From assembly GCA_046327745.1 (NCBI GenBank), contig JAXLXV010000025.1, positions 39,746 through 103,745 of the forward strand: 64,000 nt of DNA, written 5' to 3'. Under the pieces are notes generated by a model that ran no database searches, was not told where the DNA came from, and saw only the letters and a program-made list of their open reading frames with translations. Position numbers and translations under genes: made by a program. The DNA is from JABAQJ01 sp046327745 (GTDB lineage Bacteria > Gemmatimonadota > Gemmatimonadetes > Gemmatimonadales > Gemmatimonadaceae). The number at the start of each line of letters is the position of its first letter. The stretch's first letter is position 1. Shown piece after piece: positions 24,997-33,622 of the stretch.

Positions 24997-26319
24997 CTAG
25001 CGAATGGCGTACAACTGGCCGTCCGCGCTTCCGACATAGAGCACCCCGTCGGCTACCACCGGCGACGACAGGATCGATCCGACAGTGAACATGGTGCGCA
25101 TGCCAATCATCATGCCGTCGAGCGTACGGTCTGGGTACATGCGTCCTGATTGAAATCGGCCGGTGCTGTCGGTCCACTGGGCGACGTTCTCGCGCGAGCC
25201 GTCGGTCTGGAACTCCGCCTTGATTGCGCCCGTCGCGATGTCGGCGGCATGCAGCCACCCATCCGAGGTGCCATAGTAGGCCACATCACCGACCAGCGCC
25301 GGCGAGGAGAACGAGACGGCCTTGTTCTCGACGTTGAATCTGACGGCTCCGGTGGCGGCGTCGAGTGCCTTGAACCGCGTGCCATCGGACGTGGGGAAGT
25401 AGACGACGCCGTCCCGCACGGCCGGGGAGGCAATGGTCCAGCCCATGTGATTGTCGTGCGTCCAGCGAAGCTTTCCCGTGGCGGCATCCACCGCGTGGAA
25501 ATGGCCGTCGCGGCCGCCGACAAAGACCATACCGTCCATGACGGCGGGCGAGCTGGCGATGCCGATCTGGTTGTAGATGGTGGTGTCGTTGCCAGTCGTG
25601 TAGTGCCATCGTTCGCGCCCCGACTTCAGGTCGAGTGCGTACAGATTGCGGTCCCAGCTGCCGACAAAGACCAGTCCATTGGCAACCGCCGGAGAAGAAT
25701 GCACCACATCGCCGGTGGCAAAGCTCCACGCTGGCTTTCCGTCGGCTGCATCAAGTGCATACACGTGCTGATCGCCGCTGCCGAAGATCACCAGGTGGTC
25801 GCTCACGGTCGGCGACGAGAGAAAGACATCGAAGGGATCGGGCATCCGTTCGGTGCGTGGAATGGCGCCGTGGATGCCGGGGGCAGTGAAGCGACGCTCA
25901 CCCTTGGTGGCGAATGCCCATCGTTGTTGTCCCGAAGCCGCGTCCACCGCGTAGCACTTCCCGTCGACACTCAGGATGTAGACAAGGCCATTGGCCACGG
26001 CCGGCGACGACGCGATGGGACCACCAGTGGCGAACCTCCACCGCTGCTTTCCGGTGGCCCTATCGATCGCGTACAGACCGCCGTCACTGCTGCCGACGTA
26101 CACGGTTGAATCGCTGACCGCTGGACTGGAGAGGATGCGCCCCTTCGTGCGGAACTTCCACACGACGTCCTTGAGCGTCGGCGCGCTGCTGGCGTACACA
26201 CCGCGGTGCTCGGGACCGCCGCGGAACATCGTGGTTTGGGCGGCAATGACGCTCGGGGCCAGGAGCAGAACGCAGAGGGAACGCGAGAGGTGCTGTTTGA
26301 CAGGACGATTCATTCGCAT
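24997..26319 (-). CDS. Exported PQQ-like beta-propeller protein
   Basis: A 440-residue exported protein with a signal peptide ending around VIAAQ. Repeated motifs of about 40-55 residues, e.g. ILSSPAVSDSTVYVGSSDGGLYAID-ATGK-RW, ISSPAVANGLVYILS and SSPAVANGLVFVGSWDRNLYALD, form about eight blades of a quinoprotein-type propeller. This resembles BamB and other PQQ-repeat proteins. The active-site features of true PQQ dehydrogenases (the adjacent cysteine pair and WDxD) are absent, so cofactor binding and catalysis are unlikely and a scaffold or binding role is more plausible. The downstream lipoprotein gene may form a two-gene unit with it. Confidence 0.85.
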   Translation of the reverse strand: MRMNRPVKQHLSRSLCVLLLAPSVIAAQTTMFRGGPEHRGVYASSAPTLKDVVWKFRTKGRILSSPAVSDSTVYVGSSDGGLYAIDRATGKQRWRFATGGPIASSPAVANGLVYILSVDGKCYAVDAASGQQRWAFATKGERRFTAPGIHGAIPRTERMPDPFDVFLSSPTVSDHLVIFGSGDQHVYALDAADGKPAWSFATGDVVHSSPAVANGLVFVGSWDRNLYALDLKSGRERWHYTTGNDTTIYNQIGIASSPAVMDGMVFVGGRDGHFHAVDAATGKLRWTHDNHMGWTIASPAVRDGVVYFPTSDGTRFKALDAATGAVRFNVENKAVSFSSPALVGDVAYYGTSDGWLHAADIATGAIKAEFQTDGSRENVAQWTDSTGRFQSGRMYPDRTLDGMMIGMRTMFTVGSILSSPVVADGVLYVGSADGQLYAIR

Positions 26320-26707
26320 GGGCTTCAGGTACAGGTGTCGGAGAAGGCTAGCCGCAGCGTCGCAGTCACTCTTGAACGTTCATGCGCCAACAAGGGACGC
26401 GGGCCAACGCGCATGGGTGCTCGCGCCACCGCTGGCGGTCATCGGAGGCCATTCGAGGGAGCAGTTCTTGCACCTGATACGCACGGCACAGCCTGTCGGC
26501 GGACGTACGTTGAGGGAGGACATGAGCTGGGTAGTAGACGCCCCCTTCACAGATGCCGAGGTCCTTGGTATCTACGAGTTCTCGCGGACATATCATGGAT
26601 TCACGCCGTGAGGTTCGCGCAGCGCAACGCACCAGGTCGCCACGTCCACTGCCGCGCCTTCGTTCCTACGGGGCGGTCTCAACGTTAGGCATTCGACACA
26701 CGGTTGT
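26320..26707. other. Intergenic region with a possible gene relic
   Basis: These 388 nt separate the divergent propeller and cupin genes. The right end holds a CGTTAGGC octamer at 26683, 17 nt before the cupin start. The middle contains a plus-strand coding-like remnant annotated separately. I see no terminator, RNA gene or convincing promoter. Confidence 0.45.
26441..26611 (+). pseudogene. Possible C-terminal relic of a cytochrome c-like protein
   Basis: The plus frame over these 171 nt reads like the last 56 residues of a class I cytochrome c: an EQFLHLIRTAQPVGGR helix, then REDMSWVVDAPFTDAEVLGIY and an aromatic helix end. It stops at TGA 26609-26611. In that family the spacing from the LxxMRTG helix to the Met-ligand loop and final LTDEELRALYAYL-type helix is similar. 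No CxxCH haem site exists upstream in any frame, since that area is the divergent propeller gene and its leader. It therefore looks like the stump of a deleted gene. The similarity is by eye only, and a chance frame remains possible. Confidence 0.3.
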
Positions 26708-27355
26708 ATGACTCGACTGCTCGCACTCCTCTTGCTTTGCATCAGCACGTCCGTGGCTCGGGCGCAGACCGATGGTACCTGCGTGCCCCTGGCTGAGCGC
26801 GGCACGCGCACGCTGGGCTGCTACATCACCGCGCGCATGGAGCTCGGCCGCATTCCCCGTGACACGGCGCTGTACTGGCACATCGATAGCTTCCCCTCCA
26901 TTGACGCGGCCATCAAAGCAAAGGGGAGCCGAGGAACAGCGGTTCAGTCGCTCGGTCACTCGTGGCTGTTCACGATTGCAGCCGCAGGCTGGCGCCCGGG
27001 GGCGGGAACACGGGTCGCGGAAATCGGTCCCCTGCCGCCATTCGCCGCCGACTCCTTCGCGGCGGTCTACATGGAGGGGGTGTTTGAGCCGGGCATGCAG
27101 AGCGTGGTGCACCGTCATCCGGGGACGGAGGCGTGGTACACGCTCGTGGGGGAGCAGTGTCTCGAGACTCCCAGCGGCCGCATGGTGCAGCGCGCCGGTG
27201 GGCCAGGGGTCTTGGTTGCCGGTGGTGAACCCATGCAGCTGACGGGGACGGGAACGGTGGTCCGACGATCGCTCGTTCTGGTACTGCAAGACGCCACGCA
27301 ACCGCGGTCGGTCCCCGCGCACGATTGGATGCCGAAAGGTTTGTGTCGCCAGTAG
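26708..27355 (+). CDS. Exported cupin-domain protein
   Basis: A 215-residue exported protein with a clear signal peptide (about 1-19, ending VARAQ). The cupin motif is recognisable as GVFEPGMQSVVHRHPGTEAWYTLVGEQCLET around residues 120-155, with two histidines and a glutamate suitable as metal ligands; a second strand follows at GVLVAGGEPMQLTGTG. N-terminal cysteines in DGTCVPL and LGCYIT may form a disulfide. Catalytic role unknown. It is the first of several short plus-strand genes, 49 nt ahead of the DHFR-like gene. Confidence 0.82.
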   Translation: MTRLLALLLLCISTSVARAQTDGTCVPLAERGTRTLGCYITARMELGRIPRDTALYWHIDSFPSIDAAIKAKGSRGTAVQSLGHSWLFTIAAAGWRPGAGTRVAEIGPLPPFAADSFAAVYMEGVFEPGMQSVVHRHPGTEAWYTLVGEQCLETPSGRMVQRAGGPGVLVAGGEPMQLTGTGTVVRRSLVLVLQDATQPRSVPAHDWMPKGLCRQ

Positions 27356-27403
27356 CGCCGGCCCGTCGTTGCCGCGTGCGGCATTAAGCGCTACCGTTTC
27401 GGC

Positions 27404-27952
27404 ATGCGCCCCCTCAAGTACTCCATCAACATCACCCTGGACGGATGTTGCGACCACCGGGTGGGGATCCCCGATGCAGACACGCATCGCCACGCCATGG
27501 AGCTCGTCGCTCACGCGGACGCGCTTCTTTTCGGTCGTGTGACCTACGGCATGATGGAAGCCGGGTGGCGGCAACCCGTGCCCCCGGGCACACGGCCAGA
27601 CTGGATGGAGCCCTTCGCCCGAACAATCAATTCGGCAAAGAAGTACGTGGTCTCTACGACACTGCAGCAGCTGGATTGGAACGCCGAGGTTCTTCAGGGT
27701 GATCTGGGCACAGCCGTTAGGCAGCTCAAAGCCCAACCGGGAAACGGCCTGCTGACGGGTGGGGTCACACTTCCCCTGGCATTGGCAAAGCTGGACCTGA
27801 TTGACCAGTATGACGTCGTCATCCATCCGCGCATTGCCGGACATGGACCGACGCTGCTGTCCGGGCTCTCCAACGTGGTCGACCTCAGGCTTGTTGGCCG
27901 ACGAGAGTTCGCCTCTGGAGCCGTGGTGCTGCAGTACGAACCTCGCCGCTAA
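27404..27952 (+). CDS. Dihydrofolate reductase family protein (RibD C-terminal-like)
   Basis: A 182-residue cytoplasmic protein of the RibD-C/DHFR-like family. The N-terminal strand SINITLDG is typical, as is the HADALLFGRVTYGMM motif in the NADPH site. Later come KKYVVSTTL, LLTGGVTLPLALAKLDLIDQYDVVIHPRIAGHGPTLL and the C-terminal strand SGAVVLQYEPR. Such proteins are probably NADPH-dependent reductases of unassigned substrate; true folate reduction is not implied. The neighbouring cupin and TerB genes do not clarify the function. Confidence 0.88.
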   Translation: MRPLKYSINITLDGCCDHRVGIPDADTHRHAMELVAHADALLFGRVTYGMMEAGWRQPVPPGTRPDWMEPFARTINSAKKYVVSTTLQQLDWNAEVLQGDLGTAVRQLKAQPGNGLLTGGVTLPLALAKLDLIDQYDVVIHPRIAGHGPTLLSGLSNVVDLRLVGRREFASGAVVLQYEPRR

Positions 27953-28072
27953 CCGCACCGGCGCCGGCACGCGGCGGTTGCAAGGGACAGGTGACGCCGA
28001 TTTCCACGTGGTGGCCAGCGGATCATCTGGGACCAATTGCCGGTGCCCGTCGCAGCCCGCAGATTCTCGCGC

Positions 28073-28549
28073 ATGTTCGACGCCATCCGTTCGTTTCTTC
28101 TCCGCCGCGACGCGCAGGCGACGCCTGACGAGAGTCACGGCCCGCGCAGCGTTCAGCTCGCCGCGTGCGCACTCTTGCTGGAGCTGGCCTACGCCGACGG
28201 CGAATTCAGCGACGTCGAGCGTCAACGCATCGAGGACGCACTCGGCCGCCACTTCGGGTTGAACTCGTCGGAGACTCAGGAACTCCTCACGCTGGCTGGC
28301 GAGGAACGTCGGCGGTCGATCGATCACTTCCAGTTCACGCGGGTCCTGAATGAACAGTACGACCTCGGCCAAAAGATGGTGTTGGCGGAGGTCATGTGGG
28401 GGGTGATCCTGGCCGATGGACATCTGGCCGATCACGAAGCTTACCTGGTGCGCAAGATCGCCAACCTGTTGAACCTGGAGCCCGGGTACCTTTCGCAGGC
28501 ACGCAAAGCTGCTAACTCCCCAGATCCCGACGGACATACCCCGGCGTAA
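28073..28549 (+). CDS. TerB-family protein
   Basis: A 158-residue cytoplasmic all-helical protein from ATG 28073. The TerB domain (about 25-145) shows the paired acidic motifs AYADGEFSDVERQRIEDAL and ILADGHLADHEAYLVRKIANLL, which bind divalent metal in the family. TerB was named for tellurite resistance, but many stand-alone members, as here without other ter genes, are of unknown role and probably act as metal-responsive adaptors. It follows the DHFR-like gene by 120 nt on the same strand. Confidence 0.9.
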   Translation: MFDAIRSFLLRRDAQATPDESHGPRSVQLAACALLLELAYADGEFSDVERQRIEDALGRHFGLNSSETQELLTLAGEERRRSIDHFQFTRVLNEQYDLGQKMVLAEVMWGVILADGHLADHEAYLVRKIANLLNLEPGYLSQARKAANSPDPDGHTPA

Positions 28550-28583
28550 GACACTCAACCGATCACGTCTGGCCCCTCTGCTC

Positions 28584-29996
28584 ATGCCCCGCCTAACTAC
28601 ACTCGCCACGTGGTCGGCTTGCGCCGCCCTGCTCGCCTGTGCTCCCTCCACCACCTACGACTTGGTGATTGCCAACGGGCGTGTGATGGACCCCGCGTCG
28701 GGCCTCGATTCGGTCCGTAACGTTGGCATCACCGGCGGCACGATCGCCGCGGTGTCGGCCGCGCCACTCAAGGGAACCCGGACCATCGACGCTGCGGGGC
28801 GTGTGGTGTCTCCGGGTTTCGTCGATCTGCACGAGCACGGGCAGAACGAGCAGTCCTACAGCATGATGGTACGCGATGGCGTGACCACGGCGTTGGAGCT
28901 GGAAGTAGGAACGGCCGATGTCGCCAAGTGGTATGCCGATCACGAAGGGGGGCAGATCGTGAACTACGGCGTGAGCGCTGGGCACATCCCGGCGCGCATG
29001 AAAGTCCTGCACGATCCCAGTACCAACCTGCTCCCTGCCAGTGTGGGTGGCACCGGATCGGCGAGCGACGCCCAAGTTGCGGAAATGGAGGGCATCGTCC
29101 GGAAAGGACTGGCCGAGGGGGCGGTATCGGTTGGAGCTGGCAGCGCATATACGCCGGGGGCGACCATGGCGGAGATCGAGCGCATGTTCCGTGTGGCCGC
29201 GGAGGGTAATGCTTCGGTCCACATCCACCTGCGGAATGGTGTCGCCGGTTTGGACTCCACCATCGCCGCGGCCGCGGCGACGCATGCCAAGCTTCACATC
29301 GTGCACGTGAACTCGGTGTCGGACACGGCGATCAACACTTTTCTCGCGCATATTCAAGCCGCGCGCGACAAGGGACAGGATGTCACCACCGAGGCGTACC
29401 CGTACGGCGCGGGAATGACGTCGATTCAATCGGCGCTCTTTGACGACTGGAAGACGTGGCCCGATGCCAAGTTTCAGCTCCACCAGTTGGTGTCCACCGG
29501 CGAGCGCCTAACGCGAAAGTCGTTCGAAGAGTGGCGCAAGAAGGGCGGCATGGTGATCATTCATGGCCGCAGTGAGGAGCAGACGCGAGCGTCGATCGTG
29601 AGCCCGTTGTCCATGATCGCCAGTGACGGGTTCATCGAGAACGGTCGCGGTCACCCACGCACCTCCGGGACCTACGCGAAGGTCTTGGGCAAGTACGTGC
29701 GGGAAGAACAGGCGCTCACGCTGATGGACGCGCTGCGCAAGATGACCATCGAGCCCGCACGCCGGCTGGAGTCGCGCGTGCCGTCGATGGCGAGCAAGGG
29801 GCGCATCAATGTGGGAGCAGACGCTGACCTGACGATCTTCGACCCGGCCACCGTGATCGATCGCTCGACGTACGAAGACGCGACGATTCCGTCTGCTGGC
29901 ATTCCATACGTTGTGGTCGGAGGACAGGTCGTGGTGGACAGCGGTAGCGTGACCAAGGCACGGCCCGGGAAGGCCGTGCGCGCACCGGTGAAATAG
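28584..29996 (+). CDS. D-aminoacylase-like amidohydrolase lipoprotein
   Basis: A 470-residue protein with a lipoprotein signal (ALLACAP), so it is probably envelope-anchored. The amidohydrolase domain begins TYDLVIANGRVMDPASGLDSVRNVGI, with metal motif HEH (H83, H85) in FVDLHEHGQN. The segments GAVSVGAGSAYTPGATMAEIERMF and KGRINVGADADLTIFDPATV match N-acyl-D-amino-acid deacylase and dihydroorotase-like enzymes. It probably releases D-amino acids or cleaves related N-acyl compounds such as peptidoglycan fragments. It starts only 34 nt after the TerB gene. Confidence 0.85.
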   Translation: MPRLTTLATWSACAALLACAPSTTYDLVIANGRVMDPASGLDSVRNVGITGGTIAAVSAAPLKGTRTIDAAGRVVSPGFVDLHEHGQNEQSYSMMVRDGVTTALELEVGTADVAKWYADHEGGQIVNYGVSAGHIPARMKVLHDPSTNLLPASVGGTGSASDAQVAEMEGIVRKGLAEGAVSVGAGSAYTPGATMAEIERMFRVAAEGNASVHIHLRNGVAGLDSTIAAAAATHAKLHIVHVNSVSDTAINTFLAHIQAARDKGQDVTTEAYPYGAGMTSIQSALFDDWKTWPDAKFQLHQLVSTGERLTRKSFEEWRKKGGMVIIHGRSEEQTRASIVSPLSMIASDGFIENGRGHPRTSGTYAKVLGKYVREEQALTLMDALRKMTIEPARRLESRVPSMASKGRINVGADADLTIFDPATVIDRSTYEDATIPSAGIPYVVVGGQVVVDSGSVTKARPGKAVRAPVK

Positions 29997-30101
29997 CGCG
30001 AATCAAGAACAAGGGCTCTTCGCGCTGACGCGTCAGTGACATGGCTGGCGAGCCCGCGTGTGGCGCGCAGCCGTCGCGTTGCGTGATTGACGAACGCGAG
30101 G

Positions 30102-30123
30102 ACGACCGCTAACCTGCGGTCGT
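30102..30123. terminator. Inverted repeat after the D-aminoacylase-like gene
   Basis: ACGACCGC and GCGGTCGT pair perfectly over 8 bp with a 6-nt loop, about 105 nt after the stop and 124 nt before the ankyrin gene. No T-run follows. It may be a terminator aided by Rho, or an operator for the downstream gene. Confidence 0.35.
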
Positions 30124-30246
30124 GCGCTCCCGGGCGCCTGCGGGTTCACGCGAAGGGCCAAGCCCACCGTCTCCGCCGTATACCTCACGGTACCTAGACC
30201 ACCGTGCTGCCTGTTTGTGAACCACAGGCTCAAGCATGGAGGTCGT

Positions 30247-31821
30247 ATGTCCCGTGAGCTCCCCGAACGGCCCAGCCTCGAGTTCCTTAAGAAGGAAGCG
30301 AAGGCGCTTCACCGAGCGGCCCTGGAAGGCGATGGTGCGGCGCGTCAGCGCTTGGCCGCACTCCCCGCGTTCGCAAAGTTGCAGCCGTCGGCGCTGGCTC
30401 GGCAGGCATTTGCCATGCACGATGCCCAGTCTGCCGTGGCCCGCGAATATGGTTATTCCTCCTGGAATGCGCTGCGCGAGGAAGTGGAGGCGCGAACCCT
30501 GACGTTTGACCAGGCAGTGGAAGACTTCATCCGCAGTGCCACCGGCGGCGCTCCGGATCGGGCGCGCCGCCTGCTTACGCTCTATCCGCGCATCGCCAGC
30601 GCCAACTTGCACACTTGTCTGGTACTCGGCGATGCTGGCGGCGTGGCCGCACGACTGAACGGTGGCGAGCGCGCAGAACTCGTCAGGCAAGCCGGCGGGC
30701 CGCAACAGTGGGAGCCGCTCCTGTACGTCGTGCACAGCAGCTTGCTTCGCGGAGATGCCGCGCCACTGGCCGGGCTGATGGCGACGGCGGAGCTACTCCT
30801 TTCCCACGGCGCTGATCCCAATGCCGAGTTTCACTGGAAGTGGCATCCGGAGTTGCCGCGTACCGCGCTTTGGGCGAGCGTGTGCGAAGTGGCGCACCTG
30901 CCCCTGGCCGAGTCGCTGTTGCGGGCGGGAGCCAATCCCACAGACGGTGTGACGTCGCACATTGCCGCGGGGGGAGGGAACCTGCCAGCGTTGGAGCTGT
31001 TGCAGCGATTTGGTCTGAATGTGAATGGGATTCCGGGTGGCACGCCGCCGCTCGCCTACATCCTCACGTGGGCCGACACGCCGGTTGGCATTCGCTGGTT
31101 GTTGGAGCATGGCGCCGACGCCAACCTAACCGTGCCCGGCACCACAGACACGCCGTTGCACCTTGCCGCGAAACGTTGGGATGTGCCCCTGGTCGAGCTG
31201 TTGCTCCAGCGTGGGGCGGACCTGGAGCGGCGAAATGGCGAAGGCCAGACGCCCTACGCCGTGGCGGTGCTGGCCGGAAACAGCGCAGTCGCCGAGTGGC
31301 TGCGAGCACATGGGGCGTCGACTGAGCTGTCTTCTTTGGAACGCTTCATTGCGGCGTGTGCGCGCGCTGACCGCGTCGAGGCTGCGGCGCTCAAGGCGGC
31401 CGATCCGGGCCTCGGCGCACGCCTGACGAAGGATCAGCACCTACTGCTCCAACGATTCGCCGAGAGCGGCAATGCGGCGGTGCTGGAGACCATGCTGCAG
31501 TTTGGCTTTGATCCGAACGTTGGCGACAAGGATCAGGTCACGGCACTCCATCGGGCGGCCATGGGGGGGCATGTGGAGGCCACGAGGGTGCTGCTGGCGG
31601 CGGGGGCGCAGGTGAATGCGCTGGACGGAATGTTTGCGGCGACTCCCTTGGTGTGGGCCGTGGAAGGGCGCGGCCATGCACCGGCGGGTTCGGATTTCGT
31701 CGGCGTTGCACGCCTATTATTGGCTGCGGGTTCGTCCCCGGAGTGGCATCCCGGTCCGGACGCACCGAGTCCCGAGCGGACGCACGAGGGGCTGTTGGAC
31801 CTGCTCCGTGCCGTGAGCTGA
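30247..31821 (+). CDS. Ankyrin-repeat protein
   Basis: A 524-residue cytoplasmic protein starting at ATG 30247 after GGAGG. The first 90 residues form a helical region (PSLEFLKKEAKALHRAALEGDGAARQRL through EYGYSSWNALREEVEA) often found ahead of bacterial ankyrin arrays. From about 170 to 510 there are ankyrin repeats with typical motifs: TAELLLSHGADPNAEF, GIRWLLEHGADANLTV, TPLHLAAKRWDVPLVELLLQRGADLERRN and TALHRAAMGGHVEATRVLLAAGAQVNALD. There is no signal peptide or enzyme domain, so it is a protein-binding scaffold of unknown partner. Confidence 0.92.
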   Translation: MSRELPERPSLEFLKKEAKALHRAALEGDGAARQRLAALPAFAKLQPSALARQAFAMHDAQSAVAREYGYSSWNALREEVEARTLTFDQAVEDFIRSATGGAPDRARRLLTLYPRIASANLHTCLVLGDAGGVAARLNGGERAELVRQAGGPQQWEPLLYVVHSSLLRGDAAPLAGLMATAELLLSHGADPNAEFHWKWHPELPRTALWASVCEVAHLPLAESLLRAGANPTDGVTSHIAAGGGNLPALELLQRFGLNVNGIPGGTPPLAYILTWADTPVGIRWLLEHGADANLTVPGTTDTPLHLAAKRWDVPLVELLLQRGADLERRNGEGQTPYAVAVLAGNSAVAEWLRAHGASTELSSLERFIAACARADRVEAAALKAADPGLGARLTKDQHLLLQRFAESGNAAVLETMLQFGFDPNVGDKDQVTALHRAAMGGHVEATRVLLAAGAQVNALDGMFAATPLVWAVEGRGHAPAGSDFVGVARLLLAAGSSPEWHPGPDAPSPERTHEGLLDLLRAVS

Positions 31822-32135
31822 AGCGACCTCGGATGATGCGGGCGTGTCGAGCCTGATCAGACACTTACCCGTCCGTGCGATCATTTGGGGCGACAAAAAT
31901 CAGTCCCGGTAGGTCATGCCGGTGCGCGGTTCTTCCTTTACGGGAAGAACCGCCCGGCATGATGTAGGGAACTCTCCTGACGCGGGGCAGTGACGCCCCT
32001 TTCATTCTGTTCACGCGTCTGTACGCCGGATGGGTCGACCGGACGCAGGCGTGTACCATTGAACGCGCACGCAAGTGCGCGAGATCCCCGCTATGAAACG
32101 ACTGGTCGGTATGGGCACACTCAAGCGGACATGAC
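31822..32135. other. Intergenic region with strong hairpins
   Basis: These 314 nt follow the ankyrin gene. The left half holds the long hairpin at 31915-31961. A smaller GGGGC...GCCCC hairpin follows at about 31984-31999, with a T-containing tract (TTTCATTCTGTTC), and could be the actual terminator. The right half up to 32135 shows no frame or motif that I would call a gene. Confidence 0.45.
31915..31961. terminator. Long two-step hairpin
   Basis: An inner stem of 11 perfect pairs (GCGGTTCTTCC at 31926-31936 with GGAAGAACCGC at 31943-31953, 6-nt loop) is extended by an outer 8-bp stem (CATGCCGG with CCGGCATG), separated by a 3-nt bulge on the left. It is the most stable hairpin I found in the window. 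No T-run follows directly, so it may be a terminator, an RNA-processing element or part of a small RNA. Confidence 0.5.
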
Positions 32136-32483
32136 ATGACCCCGCTGGATATCAGACTGCAAGCGGTGAAGTTGGTGCACACTGTTGCCTGGGCATTCTT
32201 CGTCGGCTGCATTGTCGGCATTCCGATCGCGGCATGGCAGGAGCGGTTTGAGCTGGCGTTGGTGCTAATTGGCATTGTGTCGCTGGAGTCGCTCGTTCTG
32301 GTGGTCAACGGATGGCGGTGTCCGTTGACAGACGTCGCGGCACGCTACACCGAGGAACGACGTGACAACTTCGACATCTACTTGCCGCTCTGGTTGGCAC
32401 GGTACAACAAACAGATTTTCGGACCACTCTTTGGCGTGTCGATGGTGTTCACCCTGATCCGCTGGCTGGGCTGGTTGTCGTAG
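32136..32483 (+). CDS. Small membrane protein of unknown function
   Basis: A 115-residue protein with probably three transmembrane helices, at about 14-32 (VAWAFFVGCIVGIPIAAW), 38-57 (ALVLIGIVSLESLVLVVNGW) and 95-113 (FGPLFGVSMVFTLIRWLGWL). Between the last two is a soluble segment GWRCPLTDVAARYTEERRDNFDIYLPLWLARYNKQIF, with the CPLT motif seen in some small DUF2784-like membrane proteins. I do not assign a function. Start ATG 32136 gives a sensible short cytoplasmic N terminus; no strong ribosome site is visible. Confidence 0.7.
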   Translation: MTPLDIRLQAVKLVHTVAWAFFVGCIVGIPIAAWQERFELALVLIGIVSLESLVLVVNGWRCPLTDVAARYTEERRDNFDIYLPLWLARYNKQIFGPLFGVSMVFTLIRWLGWLS

Positions 32484-32686
32484 GGGTGGCGCACGGGAGG
32501 CGTCCGGGCACCTTGCCGTGACGGTTGGCGGCTGATCGTCGGCATGCCTTTGTCCATTGATCTCGCGACGTCGCAATGGGGCGTGCAGCCCCGTCCGGGG
32601 CGCGGTCGCGTTTGTCGGTCACGAGCGGTATCGTAGGGACGGTTTTTCGCACTCGCCTGTTCACGCCCGTCCCGGAGCCGTGCATC

Positions 32687-33553
32687 GTGGGAAATCGGTT
32701 CAGTCGCTTGTTGCTCGGTGCGCTGCTCATCACCGCGACAAGCGCGTTGCGCGCGCAGGATCCCGCGGATTGGACGGAGCCCTTTCCGCCGTTCAAGATC
32801 GCCGGAAACCTGTACTACGTCGGGAGCCGCGGACTGGCCAGCTATTTGGTGGCCACATCGCGGGGGCACATCCTGATCAACAGCAATATGGAGGCGAACG
32901 TCCCGCTCCTGCGCGCCAGCGTCGAGCAGCTGGGGTTCAAGTTCACCGACATCAAGGTTCTCCTGATCAGCCACGCCCACTACGACCACAATGCGGGCAG
33001 CGATTCCATCAAGAAGCTCACCGGGGCCAAGTACTATGTGATGGAGCCCGACGTGCCCGTTGTTGAATCTGGCGGGAAGGCCGACTTTCAGTATGGTGGA
33101 AAACCGGAGAACCTGTACCCGGCGACCACCGTCGACCGCGTGCTCCACGATGGTGATGAAGTCACGCTGGGCGACGCCGAATTGGTGGCCCACCTGACGC
33201 CCGGGCACACCAAGGGGTGCACCACGTGGACCATGAAGGTGCGAGAGGGCGGCAAGAGCTACAACGTCGTGATTGTCGGCAGCCCTAACGTCAATCCTGG
33301 CTATCAGCTGGTGAATGGCTCAACGTACCCCCAGATGGCCGCCGACTTCGAGCGCACCTTTCGTGTGCTCCGGTCCTTGCCGGTCGACATCTTCCTTGGC
33401 GCGCACGGCGGCTACTTCGACCTGGAAGGCAAGTACTCGCGAATGAAGGACAATCCGCTGGCGGTGTTTGTTGACCCGCACGGCTATCGCGATTACGTCA
33501 TGGATCGAGAGAAGGCCTTTCGGACGGAGTTAGCCAAGCAGCGCGGCCAATAG
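32687..33553 (+). CDS. Subclass B3 metallo-beta-lactamase
   Basis: A 288-residue exported zinc hydrolase. GTG 32687 is chosen because a GGAG site lies 9 nt upstream and a signal peptide follows (cut after ALRAQ); the longer frame adds only arginine-rich sequence. All zinc ligands of subclass B3 are present: H96, H98, D100 and H101 in HAHYDHNAG, H174 in TPGHTKGCTTW, and H240 in GAHGGYFDL. B3 enzymes lack the cysteine ligand of B1, as here. Length and the closing LGAHGGYFDLEGKYSRM segment match environmental chromosomal B3 enzymes. It would hydrolyse beta-lactams in the periplasm, though natural members may have other roles. No transposon or regulator adjoins it, so it looks intrinsic. Confidence 0.92.
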   Translation: MGNRFSRLLLGALLITATSALRAQDPADWTEPFPPFKIAGNLYYVGSRGLASYLVATSRGHILINSNMEANVPLLRASVEQLGFKFTDIKVLLISHAHYDHNAGSDSIKKLTGAKYYVMEPDVPVVESGGKADFQYGGKPENLYPATTVDRVLHDGDEVTLGDAELVAHLTPGHTKGCTTWTMKVREGGKSYNVVIVGSPNVNPGYQLVNGSTYPQMAADFERTFRVLRSLPVDIFLGAHGGYFDLEGKYSRMKDNPLAVFVDPHGYRDYVMDREKAFRTELAKQRGQ

Positions 33554-33622
33554 GGGCCGTGCGAGCACGACCCTCGCGTGAAACGGTCGAGAGAAGAAAT
33601 CACCATCTGCTACTGTCTCGTC

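Noticed and set aside
25150..26109. A 319-codon plus-strand open frame
   Set aside because: It is antisense to the PQQ-like propeller; its apparent repeats mirror the propeller repeats on the other strand.
24997..26319. Active PQQ dehydrogenase
   Set aside because: The vicinal cysteine pair and active-site Asp motif are absent, so only a PQQ-like propeller is claimed.
26666..28654. A 662-codon minus-strand open frame
   Set aside because: It lies antisense to the cupin, DHFR-like and TerB genes, all of which have clear families. The frame is rich in Arg, His and Pro and shows no domain.
30217..33553. Defence island containing the ankyrin, hairpin and MBL genes
   Set aside because: No nuclease, NTPase, methylase or toxin-like protein accompanies them, and composition is the same as neighbouring genes.
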